64,000 bases of DNA from CAZDWZ01 sp964509425 (GTDB lineage Bacteria; Bdellovibrionota_C; UBA2361; SZUA-149; CAZDWZ01): NCBI GenBank assembly GCA_964509425.1, contig CAZDWZ010000007.1, positions 186,001-250,000 of the forward strand, read 5' to 3'. Shown in pieces: positions 33,756-43,724 of the stretch; the stretch's first letter is position 1; each line of letters starts with the position of its first letter. Made by a program: the position numbers and the translations under genes. Below the pieces are notes generated by a model. It was given only the letters and a program-made list of their open reading frames with translations, was not told the DNA's origin and ran no database searches.

Positions 33756-34871
33756 TTATTGGTTCTCCCGCTCGACAATCCCCTTCCCGCCGCGAATTGT
33801 TTTCACAGAGGGAATTGAATGAATGATTCCGCTCGAATCCACCGAGAGCGGCCCCACAATTCCTGAGAACTCTTTCTGTTCGCGGAGGTACTCGGCGACT
33901 TCGGTGGTGGTCGGCTTGCGTGTTCCGTCGCCGGCTCTCTGATACACTTCTCCCAAGAGTTGTACGACATCATAGGCATGCGCTGCCGCGGCGGTGAGAT
34001 CCCTTCCGTACGCTTTTCGAAACCGCTCTTCGAATGCTTGTGTTGGAGCCGCTGCGTCGATAAACCACGTCCCGTCGAACTCTTTCTTATGCTCCGCCAA
34101 TCCAAACGCCTCCACGGAACTCAACGGAGTATTTTTCCCGAGTGAGCGAAACTGCCGGGAGAAGGTTTCGACCTCTGGTGAAAGCGCCAACAGGAGCACC
34201 GCATCGGTATCAGTGCGCATCGCTTTTACGATTTGTGACCGGAAATCATTTGTGCCGGGTTCGAAGCTTTCGACAAACTCGATTTGGACAGGCGTATCCG
34301 CTCTCTGCCGACGGATCTCCGAAACAATTTGATTGAAGCCTGCTTCATTGAGCGAGAATATTCCGAGTCGCACTTGAGCAGGATATCGTTTCTGAAGCTC
34401 CTTCAAGTATGCCCCTGCCCCTTCCGGCGTCGTGATGTAGTTCGTGAAACTGTGTTTTCCATTGGCGACCGTCGTGTTGCTGCAGAGCCCGAAATTGAGC
34501 ACCTTCGCGCGCTCCGCGATCGGCTGTAAGACCAAGCCAACTCCGGAAATGATCGAGACGAGCGCATCAACTTTTTCGACAGAGATCAGCTTTGCGGCAG
34601 CCGAAGCAGATTTCGTCAGATCGCCGCCATTGTCCTCAAACACCAAACGAGGCGGATATTTTCTGACCGCGGAATCTTTTTCCGCAAGCAGCGACGCGTC
34701 ACGAACGCCCTTTCCAAGAAACGCCCAGTCACCGGTCAGGGGGAGTACAAATCCAATCGTCAATCGCTCTTCTGCATATCCTGGGCTACACTTTCCAAAG
34801 ATGAAGCAGGCCAGTCCGCAGAACAGCAAGCGGAGTGAAAGAACGGATTGTTTTTGTCGTGGGGCGAACAT
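33756..34871 (-). CDS. ABC-type branched-chain amino acid-like substrate-binding protein
   Basis: From the ATG at 34871 (AAGGTG 8 bases upstream) there is a signal peptide (LRLLFCGLACFIFGKCSPGYA). The type I periplasmic-binding fold follows: LTIGFVLPLTGDWAFLGKGVRDA, VDALVSIISGVGLVL, YFI-like strands, and the hinge TAAAAHAYDVVQLLGEVY, as in LivJ-type receptors (Peripla_BP_6). It binds a small solute in the periplasm. No permease or ATPase genes are adjacent, so it is an orphan receptor, either shared with a distant transporter or sensory. Confidence 0.85.
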   Translation of the reverse strand: MFAPRQKQSVLSLRLLFCGLACFIFGKCSPGYAEERLTIGFVLPLTGDWAFLGKGVRDASLLAEKDSAVRKYPPRLVFEDNGGDLTKSASAAAKLISVEKVDALVSIISGVGLVLQPIAERAKVLNFGLCSNTTVANGKHSFTNYITTPEGAGAYLKELQKRYPAQVRLGIFSLNEAGFNQIVSEIRRQRADTPVQIEFVESFEPGTNDFRSQIVKAMRTDTDAVLLLALSPEVETFSRQFRSLGKNTPLSSVEAFGLAEHKKEFDGTWFIDAAAPTQAFEERFRKAYGRDLTAAAAHAYDVVQLLGEVYQRAGDGTRKPTTTEVAEYLREQKEFSGIVGPLSVDSSGIIHSIPSVKTIRGGKGIVERENQ

Positions 34872-35055
34872 GCAAGCACCTTCGAGCGTTTGAGCTGAGC
34901 AGCAGTCGAAGACTCTCCCGGTTCGCTTTGAGAAGCAAGCCGAATCGCGGCTCCCGAGTTGTATGTCCGCCAAATGGAAGGTGGAGAGAGAAGAGCCGGA
35001 TTCCTCTCTGCACCATGTCTCATGCTTTTTCTCCTTGAGATGTTAGGGGTAGAAC

Positions 35056-35376
35056 TCAGCGCACGTTCTTCAGGTCCGCGGCGACGTTCGTGTTAGCCAA
35101 CAACAGTTCCAGCGTCTCGGCGGTGGCCAAGAACGTGTCGGCGCTGGTGTTGGAGTAGGCGAACTTGGGGCCGGTCGGGTCGGACGGGAGCGGGTTCGCG
35201 ATGACCAGTCGGCCGTCGGCCAGCTTCCCCGCCTTCGGGTAGACGATGTAATCGCAGCCGTGAGCATACAGGTCTTTCAACTCCGCGGCGACGCCGACCC
35301 ACTCGAGGTCCGTCAGGGACTGCGCGGTGGCGGCGGTGGCCTCGGCTTCTGCAAACAGATCGCGGTCAGGAGACAT
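35056..35376 (-). CDS. Uncharacterised small protein (GC-rich singleton)
   Basis: No family recognised. 106 residues, cytoplasmic by composition: Ala/Asp-rich helices and one clear strand-turn-strand (CDYIVYPKAGKLADGRLVIANPL). GAGGG sits 6 bases before the ATG at 35376. GC-biased codons contrast with the ABC receptor and the exported protein on each side. A long hairpin lies 38 bases upstream (35415-35456). Confidence 0.68.
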   Translation of the reverse strand: MSPDRDLFAEAEATAATAQSLTDLEWVGVAAELKDLYAHGCDYIVYPKAGKLADGRLVIANPLPSDPTGPKFAYSNTSADTFLATAETLELLLANTNVAADLKNVR

Positions 35377-35725
35377 GGGTGACCCTCAGTCTTGGTATTT
35401 CACGCCCCGGTGTAGGACGGGAGAAACACCACCGGCATTTGGTGTCTCTACCGTCCACATCGAGGCAAAACCTAGGGGCTCTCCTCTCTCTGCAGGACAA
35501 TGGATCCGGCAGGGAAAGGGAGGATTTCACGTAACCGATTTTGCGTTGGAGAGAGCCAGTGAGTTCCGACGATAAACGGCGGTCATCTGGAATCAACTGA
35601 GGACTCCACTGTTATTCTCTGGACACAAAGGAACCCGACGGCCCGATCGGTAGATGCAGTAAAATTGTAACTATTCGGTCATAGTCGGGGGTGCGGGAAA
35701 TCTAAAATCGTGCGAGTTCCGCTAG
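35377..35725. other. Divergent intergenic region
   Basis: It contains the long hairpin described separately and, after 35590, an AT-richer part that should promote the plus-strand gene at 35726. No further gene is seen. Confidence 0.5.
35415..35456. promoter_or_regulatory. Long hairpin in the leader of the 35 kb GC-rich gene
   Basis: 17-base arms (35415-35431 and 35440-35456) pair with only two mismatches around an 8-base loop. The place, upstream of the start of a minus-strand gene, suggests a leader structure, a bidirectional terminator, or the mark of an insertion. Confidence 0.55.
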
Positions 35726-36496
35726 ATGCGAAGATTCCAATATCTGTTTCTCCTACTGCTCGCGGTGCAACCGGCACACGCCGAGACGGTTCTCAATAGA
35801 GCCGCCGAAAAAAATCACGAGCTCGTTACGAAGGTCATCGAGAAGCTAAAGTCCGGGCCACGCTCCAAGCTTGCTTTGCCGGCGACGCCTTCCGCCATTC
35901 TGTCGGCACGGATCAACGGAAAACCCCTTTCTCCAGCCATGAGGGAACTGTTTGCATTCGACATGTCATTTCGCTCACTCGTGATCAGCGAGTATCCCCC
36001 GATGGAAGCAAGCTATCTTGACCCCTTCGGCGCGGAACCCACACGTCTCCGGTTCACACCGGTCACACTCGACAAAGTTCTCCGAGAGGATATCAACACA
36101 TTTCTCGAACAGCGGTGGGAGAATGCCAATCTTGTCGATGCGGAGGAGAAGCCCATCAAGGATCCAAAAGCTTTGGTTCCGGTAAAGTTGAAAGCGTCGT
36201 TATTTCAACTCCCTCAATTCGGCGACGAGTCGCATTTTCTCTACACCGGAGTGCCGGATGAAGCCGGAGAATTCCCGGTTCTGGGAATGAAAATCGATAT
36301 CGACGGACTTCCGGATGATCGTGAAGCTGAGATGCCTCGTGAGATCAAAGTGGAGCTTTTCATCAAATACGCTTCCTTCACCGATTATCTCGCGCATACT
36401 GTTCTAGACAGCACGTCGGATGCGGACCACGAACGCCGAATCACCGAGGTTACCGAGCGGAACCCGGAATTGAAGGCGATCGAAAAAGCTCCTTAG
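35726..36496 (+). CDS. Uncharacterised exported protein
   Basis: I do not recognise a family. A signal peptide is clear (MRRFQYLFLLLLAVQPAHA, cleavage at AHA-ET). The mature ~235 residues are mixed alpha/beta with no Cys, so a soluble periplasmic protein is likely. Text such as FVVGL is absent; strands at LRFTPVTLDKVL, PVKLKASLFQLPQFG and REIKVELFIKYASFTDYL suggest a beta-sandwich. It is a single gene facing the queE operon. Confidence 0.7.
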   Translation: MRRFQYLFLLLLAVQPAHAETVLNRAAEKNHELVTKVIEKLKSGPRSKLALPATPSAILSARINGKPLSPAMRELFAFDMSFRSLVISEYPPMEASYLDPFGAEPTRLRFTPVTLDKVLREDINTFLEQRWENANLVDAEEKPIKDPKALVPVKLKASLFQLPQFGDESHFLYTGVPDEAGEFPVLGMKIDIDGLPDDREAEMPREIKVELFIKYASFTDYLAHTVLDSTSDADHERRITEVTERNPELKAIEKAP

Positions 36497-36518
36497 TGGT
36501 GCCCGCGATTCCCCTCTT

Positions 36519-37172
36519 CTACGGAATACTCCACAGCTTATGATGCTGGATCGTCATTTGCCACTTCGGGTTCGCCAAACAGTAGTCGACCGCTGCTCTC
36601 ATGTGCTGAATCGAGTTTGCTTCGTTTTCGACATTCACCGGCGAGAGAAAGAATTGACGAAATTCGCAGCCCTCTACGTCGGAAGGAAGGATCGAAAAGG
36701 GATAGAGGAGTTTTAGCTCATCTCCGGTTCTTTGAATGAATTTTTCGATATTTTTTGGGCTTACCGTAAGCCAATCGATTCCTTTCGGAGCCGATATGCT
36801 GCCGTTCGTCTCGACCGCAACTTCGAAGCCTCTCTGGTGAACTGCTGCAATCAGTTTCTCATCCAGCTGAAGCAGCGGCTCGCCCCCCGTGAAAACCACG
36901 TAAGGACGGCCGACATTAGCTCGAGGGTTCACACTACCGGTCCAAGTCGAGGCAATTGTCTCCGCCAGCTGCTCGGTTTGCCGATATCTTCCGCCACCTC
37001 GTCCGTCGGTACCCACGAAGTTTGTATCGCAAAACCAACAAGTACTCCCTGGTTTGTCTTCTTCTCGTCCGGACCAAAAGTTGCAGCCCGAGAACCGGCA
37101 AAATACCGCTGCCCTACCGGCTCTCGCGCCTTCGCCTTGGAGCGTGTAGAAGATTTCTTTGACTGAATACAT
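36519..37172 (-). CDS. queE: 7-carboxy-7-deazaguanine synthase
   Basis: Radical-SAM enzyme that contracts CPH4 to CDG in the queuosine/7-deazaguanine pathway. It opens with the family start IFYTLQGEGARAGRAAVFCRFSGC. The iron-sulfur motif is C30-x14-C45-x2-C48, the long spacing seen in QueE rather than the radical-SAM CX3CX2C. Next come VFTGGEPLLQ and VAVETNGS (SAM and substrate loops), then LTVSPK. 217 residues is normal. The stop is nine bases before the next gene's territory, so it is co-transcribed with the HAD gene upstream. The other que genes are not in the window. Confidence 0.95.
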   Translation of the reverse strand: MYSVKEIFYTLQGEGARAGRAAVFCRFSGCNFWSGREEDKPGSTCWFCDTNFVGTDGRGGGRYRQTEQLAETIASTWTGSVNPRANVGRPYVVFTGGEPLLQLDEKLIAAVHQRGFEVAVETNGSISAPKGIDWLTVSPKNIEKFIQRTGDELKLLYPFSILPSDVEGCEFRQFFLSPVNVENEANSIQHMRAAVDYCLANPKWQMTIQHHKLWSIP

Positions 37173-37181
37173 GAACGCGCA

Positions 37182-37784
37182 TCACCTCGCGAAACGAGAC
37201 TCGAGGTTAGCACGAAGATCTTCGACCGAAGTAAACCGAATGGCGTTCCAACCGGCGAACAATGCCGCATCGATATAATGCTGCTGATCGTCGATAAATA
37301 GAATCGTTTCGGGCTGAACTTTTAGCCGCTGTGTGACAGTGAGGAAATATTCCGGAGTGGGCTTCATGACTCCTATTTCACAAGAGATGAATAAATCATC
37401 GAAGAGCTCACCAAATCCCATCTGGGTCCGCATGTAACTCGCGCGATTTTGTTCCTGATTCGTCGCGAGGCCCACTCGAAATCCCATCTTCTTGGTGTCT
37501 TCTACGATTCTGACCATTCTCGGATCGGCGACTCGCTCGGACTCGAGCCAGAGAGCCAGAAATTCTGCGACGCCGTGACTCCATCCCCATTGCGTCAGGA
37601 ATGGAGGGAGAATCTCCGTCACGTCCTCCTTTCCGAGAAGGGCGGGTGCGAATGCGACGGTAAAAAACTCCTTGGTCATCTCGAAGTTAATCCCATGTTC
37701 CTCGGCAAGGTGTTTCCCGAACATGTAGGGCGGACACATCACTCCGTCGCAATCGAACAGTACGACAGAAACATCATGATTCAT
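37182..37784 (-). CDS. HAD-superfamily hydrolase
   Basis: Motif I is VVLFDCDGVMC (the Asp pair), motif II/III region LATNQEQNRASYM (TNQ), and motif IV ETILFIDDQQHYIDAA (DD). A C1-type helical cap holds residues about 15-90. The layout fits small phosphatases of the beta-phosphoglucomutase/epoxide-hydrolase N-terminal group. The substrate is unknown. It lies nine bases upstream of queE on the same strand, so both are one operon; a role in nucleotide clean-up would fit but is a guess. Confidence 0.85.
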   Translation of the reverse strand: MNHDVSVVLFDCDGVMCPPYMFGKHLAEEHGINFEMTKEFFTVAFAPALLGKEDVTEILPPFLTQWGWSHGVAEFLALWLESERVADPRMVRIVEDTKKMGFRVGLATNQEQNRASYMRTQMGFGELFDDLFISCEIGVMKPTPEYFLTVTQRLKVQPETILFIDDQQHYIDAALFAGWNAIRFTSVEDLRANLESRFAR

Positions 37785-37978
37785 AGGGAGTCAGTCCTCG
37801 AAGCAAGATTTCACAGAATGGATGCCGCAGGTCCTCAAGGGGAACTGCGGACACATTAACGCTCTTGGGATCTCAACCCAAAAGCTTATGATCTCGAGCA
37901 CGAGGAATCAAATCCAGCGCTGAACGAGCAGTATTAAATTCATACTTCACAAGACTGCACGAGAAAATAAGAACGGCC

Positions 37979-38010
37979 CCGGTGCCTTCGGTAAAACCGA
38001 AAAAAACCGG
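37979..38010 (-). terminator. Nested hairpin ending the 38 kb GC-rich gene
   Basis: CCGGT/ACCGG (37979-37983 and 38006-38010) encloses TTCGGT/ACCGAA (37987-37992 and 37996-38001). On the minus strand a T-run falls inside the structure. It lies 11 bases after the stop at 38022. Confidence 0.6.
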
Positions 38011-38021
38011 AGCCAAGGGTG

Positions 38022-38720
38022 TTACTCGTGGCAAACAAAACCACCGTCCAACATCATCGTGAGCACCGCCGCCGCCGCGGATCCATCCGCTCGGTCGAAG
38101 TACGCCACGTCCGGAAAGGGGTATTCATCTCCCTCACCCGTCAGCGTGAACTCGACCTCTTCCGTGCGAAGCGGTCCCGACAAATGAAGCAATCCGAAGC
38201 GCTGTGGCGGCGTCGGCGACCGTTGCGGCGGTGTTGGCAGTTGCACGAGCAGCATGAAGCACAGCTGGCTGCAGCGTGGCTCGCGAACCACCAACCCAGG
38301 CCGATTCGGAAACGACGACACCGACGCCACCGCATCGGCGGGGACTCTCGCGCTACGCACGATTGTCACCAAGATCCCGAGCGACTGTTCTTCGACAACG
38401 AAGCGCTCCCCGTTCAGGCTGCCGAACGGAACTCGACGCCGTTCGATCGAATCGATTTTGAGCGCTCCGAGCTTCACCCGCGCTCCATCGATGAACAGTC
38501 GAGCGTACGTCTCCATCTTTGCGTAGATTTGGTCGTCGGAGCGGCACGGTCTGCTCCCCGGCGGCCTCGGCTCAGCCTCGGGCGCGAAGGCGATCTGAAA
38601 CTGTCCGTAGATCGTTCCGGCGCTGACCGGGCGATCCTGATCAGCGAGACGCTCGGCGTACACCGGCCGTTCCGGTGTCGCGAAGAAGAATCCGTCACTC
38701 CCACGGAGGACTCGCCACAT
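38022..38720 (-). CDS. Uncharacterised protein (GC-rich singleton)
   Basis: No family recognised. 232 residues, start MWRVLRG, GAGGGA 3 bases before the ATG. A short glycine-rich beta start, then segments TIYGQFQIAFAPEAEPRPPG and ETYARLFIDGARVKLGALKID that look like beta-strands of a sandwich. No signal peptide or membrane helix. Codons are GC-biased against the HAD and catalase genes around it. Confidence 0.7.
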   Translation of the reverse strand: MWRVLRGSDGFFFATPERPVYAERLADQDRPVSAGTIYGQFQIAFAPEAEPRPPGSRPCRSDDQIYAKMETYARLFIDGARVKLGALKIDSIERRRVPFGSLNGERFVVEEQSLGILVTIVRSARVPADAVASVSSFPNRPGLVVREPRCSQLCFMLLVQLPTPPQRSPTPPQRFGLLHLSGPLRTEEVEFTLTGEGDEYPFPDVAYFDRADGSAAAAVLTMMLDGGFVCHE

Positions 38721-39075
38721 GGTTCCCTCTTTGAACGAGTAATGGAAGGAAACTGAAAGTTCGACAACAGGCGGTTCCGATTGGGAACGCCTAGATTTCC
38801 CTCATGGAATTCCTTTTCGAAGGCAGGGGCCTCTCGTGGAAAGAGAGACCTCGCAGAAATCGCAATGCTGAACAGATTGCTCTTCCAGGCAGCCGGGAGC
38901 AAACAAGTCAATGATCGAGAGTGACGAAACCGTGGTTCAGGACGCAGCGGGTTGGGAAAAAATGCTTACGCGGCCCTCAACACAATGCTGCATGACTGAG
39001 GACATAGACGAAGTCAATCGAATGAAGTGTTGATGGCTCCGTTCGACGATCTTGTCATCAGAAAAGGATACGACA
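38721..39075. other. Divergent intergenic region upstream of katE
   Basis: An AGGCG..CGCCT hairpin with a small bulge lies at about 38767-38790. A site such as AAAAGGATA precedes the catalase ATG. I found no clear OxyR or sigma-factor box, though a stress promoter would be expected. No gene is seen. Confidence 0.5.
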
Positions 39076-41160
39076 ATGAAAAAGACCTCGCAGGGTGGAT
39101 GCCCATTTCATCTCGGAATGGGAGGCGAACTCCATCAAGAGATCACAAGCACGGGTGAGCAGCTTACCACGAATCAGGGAATTCCAGTCTCCGACAACCA
39201 AAACTCATTAACGAGCAATCTTCGGGGACCAACGCTCCTTGAGGATTTCGTCCTTCGAGAGAAAATCACTCACTTCGATCACGAAAGAATTCCCGAGCGC
39301 ATCGTGCATGCCCGGGGTTCCGGAGCGCATGGTTATTTTCAATGTTACGAAGATTTTTCTCGACTCACACGTGCCGGCTTCCTTCGAGATCCGAGCAAGA
39401 AGACGCCCGTGTTCGTTCGTTTCTCAACGGTGGCGGGCGGAGCCGGTTCAGGGGATCTGCCGCGCGACGTGCGAGGTTTCGCGGTAAAGTTTTATACTGA
39501 AGAAGGGAACTTCGACCTCGTGGGAAACAACATCCCGATTTTCTTCATTCAAGATGCGATGAAGTTCCCTGATCTCGTTCACTCAGTGAAGATGGAGGCA
39601 GATCGAGGGTTTCCTCAGGCGGGATCGGCGCACGACACCTTCTGGGATTTTGCGTCACTCATGCCGGAAAGCATGCACATGCTGATGTGGGCCATGTCGG
39701 ACCGCGCTATTCCACGAAGTTTGCGAATGATCGAAGGGTTTGGCATCCACACCTTTCGTTTCGTGAACGCTCAGGGAGCTTCGGTTTTTGTGAAGTTTCA
39801 CTGGCGGCCGCTCCTGGGTATGAGTTCGGTTCTCTGGGATGAAGCGGTTAAGATAAACGGCGCTGATCCTGATTTTCACCGTCGCGACCTCTGGAAGGCA
39901 ATCGAGAACGGCGACTTTCCCGAATGGGAATTTGCCGTCCAGACGTTCGATGAGGAAACCGCGAAGAAACTGGACTTCGACGTACTGGATCCTACAAAAC
40001 TCATTCCGGAGGAAATAATACCGCTTCAGAAACTCGGAAAGCTTACACTCGATCGAAATCCGGATAACTTTTTCGCGGAAACGGAACAAATCGCCTATCA
40101 CCCGGGTCATGTCGTTCCTGGAATCGATTTCTCAAACGATCCGCTCCTCCAGGGGCGGCTGTTCTCCTATCTTGACACCCAGCTCAGCCGCCTTGGAGGT
40201 CCAAACTTTCACGAAATACCCATTAACCGTCCGAAGTGTCCAATCGCAAACTTTCAGAGGGACGGAATGATGAGGATGGCCGTGGCAAAGGGTCGCGTAA
40301 ACTACGAACCCAACAGTCTGAGCCCTGACGGTCCGCGAGCGTCTATCGATCATGGATTTCGCTCATTTCCCAGCGAGGAGGTAGGCGAGAAAGGACGAAC
40401 TCGTCCCGACAGCTTCGCAGATCACTACTCGCAGGCAAGATTGTTTTGGCGGTCAATGACCGAACCCGAGCAGCGGCACATCGCAGACGCTTTCGCATTC
40501 GAATTAGGAAAGGTAGAGATTCTGGAGATTCGAAAGCGCATGCTTGGCCACCTTCGAACCATTGACGATGCCCTCGGCACTCGCGTCGAGAAATTACTTG
40601 GCATGGAAGGCGCGGCAGTTCTGCCCGACCCCAAGCGAAAGCCAATTGACTTGCCACCCTCCCCCACGCTCAGCATCCTTCAAAAAGCACAACCGACTCT
40701 AAAGGGCCGGGTAGTCGGAGTTCTGATCAGTGAAGGCGTAGACTCGATTCTGCTTTCAGAATTGCGGAAAGCTGTAGAGGCTGAAGGTGCTCGTGTTGAG
40801 CTGATCGGACCGAAGGTCGGTGGAGCGAGGGCAAAGGATGGGACCAATATCTCCGTAAACCACGCCCTCTCCGGCGCTCCCTCCTTTTTCTACGACACAG
40901 TAGCTGTTTTGCTGGGTGCCGACTCCGCTGAAAGCGTGTCGCAACATGCAGCGGCGATTGACTGGGTGCGAGATGCGCATGGCCATCTAAAGGTTGTCGG
41001 AATAAATGCGGCCGGAAAAACGGTCTTTAACAAAGCGGGCTTGCAAGAGGATGGAGGAATAATAACGCTTGAAACGTTCAAGGATGTTCCGTCATTCGTC
41101 ACGAAGGCGAAGGCAGGGCGGATTTGGGACAGGGAACCCAAAGTTCGACCGGCCATGTAG
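39076..41160 (+). CDS. katE: Large-subunit catalase, clade 2 (HPII type)
   Basis: The 694-residue length and the flavodoxin/PfpI-like C-terminal domain (about 545-690, GRVVGVLISEGVDSILLSELRKAVEAEGARVELIGP) mark a large HPII-type catalase. Active-site features: RIVHARGSGAHGYF (His78), VGNNIPIFFIQD (Asn151), and YLDTQLSRLGGPNF, which holds the heme-ligand Tyr. The enzyme splits hydrogen peroxide to water and oxygen. The ATG at 39076 has AAGGA 8 bases upstream; the TTG at 39052 has none. Confidence 0.96.
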   Translation: MKKTSQGGCPFHLGMGGELHQEITSTGEQLTTNQGIPVSDNQNSLTSNLRGPTLLEDFVLREKITHFDHERIPERIVHARGSGAHGYFQCYEDFSRLTRAGFLRDPSKKTPVFVRFSTVAGGAGSGDLPRDVRGFAVKFYTEEGNFDLVGNNIPIFFIQDAMKFPDLVHSVKMEADRGFPQAGSAHDTFWDFASLMPESMHMLMWAMSDRAIPRSLRMIEGFGIHTFRFVNAQGASVFVKFHWRPLLGMSSVLWDEAVKINGADPDFHRRDLWKAIENGDFPEWEFAVQTFDEETAKKLDFDVLDPTKLIPEEIIPLQKLGKLTLDRNPDNFFAETEQIAYHPGHVVPGIDFSNDPLLQGRLFSYLDTQLSRLGGPNFHEIPINRPKCPIANFQRDGMMRMAVAKGRVNYEPNSLSPDGPRASIDHGFRSFPSEEVGEKGRTRPDSFADHYSQARLFWRSMTEPEQRHIADAFAFELGKVEILEIRKRMLGHLRTIDDALGTRVEKLLGMEGAAVLPDPKRKPIDLPPSPTLSILQKAQPTLKGRVVGVLISEGVDSILLSELRKAVEAEGARVELIGPKVGGARAKDGTNISVNHALSGAPSFFYDTVAVLLGADSAESVSQHAAAIDWVRDAHGHLKVVGINAAGKTVFNKAGLQEDGGIITLETFKDVPSFVTKAKAGRIWDREPKVRPAM

Positions 41161-41189
41161 TCGGTGAGCTCCGCCGGAGCGGCGCCCTT

Positions 41190-43640
41190 TTAGGGCGTCG
41201 CATCCTGCTGATTTATTGCCGATGAGGGTGCTGATTTCCGCGCGAGAACGAGCTTTGCCTCTAAATCAGGTAGGCTGACCGGTTTCACCAAGTGCCCGTT
41301 GCAGCCAGCTTCCTCGGATAGCTTTCGATCGCCTTCCTGTCCCCATCCGGTGAGAGCGTAGATCAACATCCGCTGGCTCCACGGCTGTTGTCGAATTTGC
41401 CGCGTTGCCTCGTATCCGTTCAAGCGTGGCATGCCGACATCCATTAAGATGACGTCCGGAAGGAATTTTTCAGCACGCTCAACCGCTTGAACTCCATCGT
41501 TTGCCGTCTCCACTTCGTTTCCGAGAATCGTCAACATTTGCGACAAGCTTTCGGCGCCGTCACGATTATCGTCGACCACCAAAATGCGAAGTGCGGACCC
41601 GTTCGTTGGTTCAAGTTTCGGGCTGAACGCTTTGCTTATGGGAGCATACTCAAGAATCGGCAAACGAACGGTAAAGGTGCTTCCTCGATCGTCGCTTTCG
41701 GCGGTGACTGTCCCGTCGTGCATATTCGCAAGTCCCTTCACGAGCGCAAGACCGATTCCCAAACCTCCGGTCGTGCGCTCAATTGAACGATCGACTTGCG
41801 AGAACATATCAAAGATTGCCGGAAGCGACGTTTTTGGAATACCGATTCCGTTGTCGCGCACGGATAGCGAAAGCCAATCACCTTGCCGTTCGCCTTTGAC
41901 CCAGATTTTACCATTCAGCGGCGTGTATTTCGCACTATTCGTGAGCAAGTTGCTAAACACCTGTGCCAGACGGGTGAGATCCGCATGCAGATGAATCGGC
42001 TCCTGCGGTAACGAAATATTGAGTTCGTGATTCGAACTATCAATCGCAGGCTGCGCGGTCTCAACAGCTGCCGAGATCACTTCCTCCAATGTCACACATT
42101 CTCGGCGTAACTCCATTTTATTCCGGCCGATTCGCGAGATATCAAGGAGATCATCAATGAGGCGGACCATGTGCGTGAGCTGCCGGTCCATGATCTCCTG
42201 CGCTTGTTTCGCACGCGCGAGTTCTTCTCCCGAGATCTTCATTATTTGAACGGCATTTCGAATAGGCGCGAGCGGATTTCGCAGTTCGTGAGCAAGAAGC
42301 GCGATGAAATCGTCTTTCTTCCGATCTCCGTCCCGGAGCTCTTTGACAAGTCGCAGCCGTTCGTAAGCGACTGTGACGTATCGGCAGACAGTACAAAGAA
42401 ACTCAAGCTCGTCCGAATCAAATGTATCCCGGATTCGGCTTGCAAATGAAAGCGTGCCGAGTAGCCGCCCGTTTGCGATAAGCGGATGGCAAACGTACGC
42501 TCGGATTCCGATCCCCTTCACGAGCTGCACTTTCGGATTCTCAGAACTTTGAATGAACATCTCAACCATTGGGCACCGGGTCTCAGCGACGGTACCGCAA
42601 ATCGCCTGACCGAATTCGAGCCGATACAGAGAACGTGCTTCCGAGTCAGAGATACCAAGGCATGACTGAAGATAGAGTGAGTCTTGGGTCTCGCTCACCA
42701 TGAAGTTGAAATAGCAATCGAGACCCATGTTCGGGGCCACTTTATGAAACAGGTCCTGCATCATGGCATCAGGAGATTCGGTCATCAGAAGAGTCGATGC
42801 AGCTTCCCAGAGCAGCCGAACACGCTCCATGGTCCGATAAAGCTCGAGCTCATTTCGTTTTTTCTCTGTGATGTCTCGGGCGACTTTCGATGCCCCTATG
42901 ACATTGCCATCCCGACCCAATATCGGAGAAATCGTCAATGAGATGTTAATTTGGCGCCCATCTTTGGCCGTTCGGACGGTTTCAAAATGCTCTATGCGTT
43001 GCCGGTTGCGAAGCCGAGAAAGAATCTCCTGTTCTTCGCTCCGCCTCTCTGATGGAATAATTATGGTTATGGGCTTGCCGACCACTTCTTCGGACTTATA
43101 CCCGAACAATCGCTCCGCCCCAGAATTCCAAGTCAGAATAATTCCATCGAGCGATTTGCTGACGATTGCATCGTCCGACGTTTCGACGATTGCTGCGAGT
43201 CTCGCCCTGTCGGATTCTGTTCGAGAATTGCTCTCCAAGTGGTCTCGCACTGCATACTGATGCTGACGAGAGCGAACCGCGGCGCGCAATACGCTGAGTA
43301 ACGAGCGAACTTTAATCGGCCTATCGATCCAAGTTGTATTCAGGGTCTCACGGAATCGGTCATCTTCGCAGTCGGCGTCGTCCGCAATAACGACGAGTGG
43401 GAAATCAGACCACGGTGGTTGCCCGCCCAGAAACTCGACCAACTCGCTTCCCGCTCCTCCGAGGAATCCGCGCTCTGAGATCAATGCTGCCCCGGCGCCC
43501 CGCGAGATCTCTTCACAGAGACCAGAGACGGTTGGAGCAACTACACATTGGACTGTCGCTGACTCTAAAACCCGCCTGATGCGCTCGCTTTCTTCGGCCG
43601 TTTGAAGCAGGATTACAACGCAATTTTCACTTCGTTTCAC
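41190..43640 (-). CDS. Hybrid sensor histidine kinase (pseudo-receiver, PAS, GAF, HisKA, HATPase, REC)
   Basis: The order over 816 residues: a receiver-like N-terminal domain (1-115) lacking the usual acidic pocket; PAS (about 145-265, SKSLDGIILTWNSGAERLFGY, GRDGNVIGASKVARDITE); GAF (about 285-430); HisKA (LLAHELRNPLAP, the phosphorylated His); HATPase (NSAKYTP, DNGIGIP, GIGLALVKGL); and a C-terminal receiver (LVVDDNRDGA, VILMDVGMPRLNG with the phospho-Asp, and a Lys in HLVKPVSL). A phosphorelay ends in its own REC, so a separate Hpt protein may be needed. The GTG at 43640 is used. No response regulator is adjacent. Lying next to katE hints at a stress signal, but that is inference. Confidence 0.92.
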   Translation of the reverse strand: MKRSENCVVILLQTAEESERIRRVLESATVQCVVAPTVSGLCEEISRGAGAALISERGFLGGAGSELVEFLGGQPPWSDFPLVVIADDADCEDDRFRETLNTTWIDRPIKVRSLLSVLRAAVRSRQHQYAVRDHLESNSRTESDRARLAAIVETSDDAIVSKSLDGIILTWNSGAERLFGYKSEEVVGKPITIIIPSERRSEEQEILSRLRNRQRIEHFETVRTAKDGRQINISLTISPILGRDGNVIGASKVARDITEKKRNELELYRTMERVRLLWEAASTLLMTESPDAMMQDLFHKVAPNMGLDCYFNFMVSETQDSLYLQSCLGISDSEARSLYRLEFGQAICGTVAETRCPMVEMFIQSSENPKVQLVKGIGIRAYVCHPLIANGRLLGTLSFASRIRDTFDSDELEFLCTVCRYVTVAYERLRLVKELRDGDRKKDDFIALLAHELRNPLAPIRNAVQIMKISGEELARAKQAQEIMDRQLTHMVRLIDDLLDISRIGRNKMELRRECVTLEEVISAAVETAQPAIDSSNHELNISLPQEPIHLHADLTRLAQVFSNLLTNSAKYTPLNGKIWVKGERQGDWLSLSVRDNGIGIPKTSLPAIFDMFSQVDRSIERTTGGLGIGLALVKGLANMHDGTVTAESDDRGSTFTVRLPILEYAPISKAFSPKLEPTNGSALRILVVDDNRDGAESLSQMLTILGNEVETANDGVQAVERAEKFLPDVILMDVGMPRLNGYEATRQIRQQPWSQRMLIYALTGWGQEGDRKLSEEAGCNGHLVKPVSLPDLEAKLVLARKSAPSSAINQQDATP

Positions 43641-43724
43641 TGGTCACTTTGCAACTTTTATGGCCGAGACCGATACCCTGTTCGCTAAACCGTTTTCCGG
43701 CCATGACGAAGATCATACCCACCA

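Noticed and set aside
38022..38720. Arg/Gln-rich 245-codon plus-strand frame opposite the 38 kb GC-rich gene
   Set aside because: Low-complexity Arg/His text with no start signal; the minus-strand frame has GAGGGA and normal composition.
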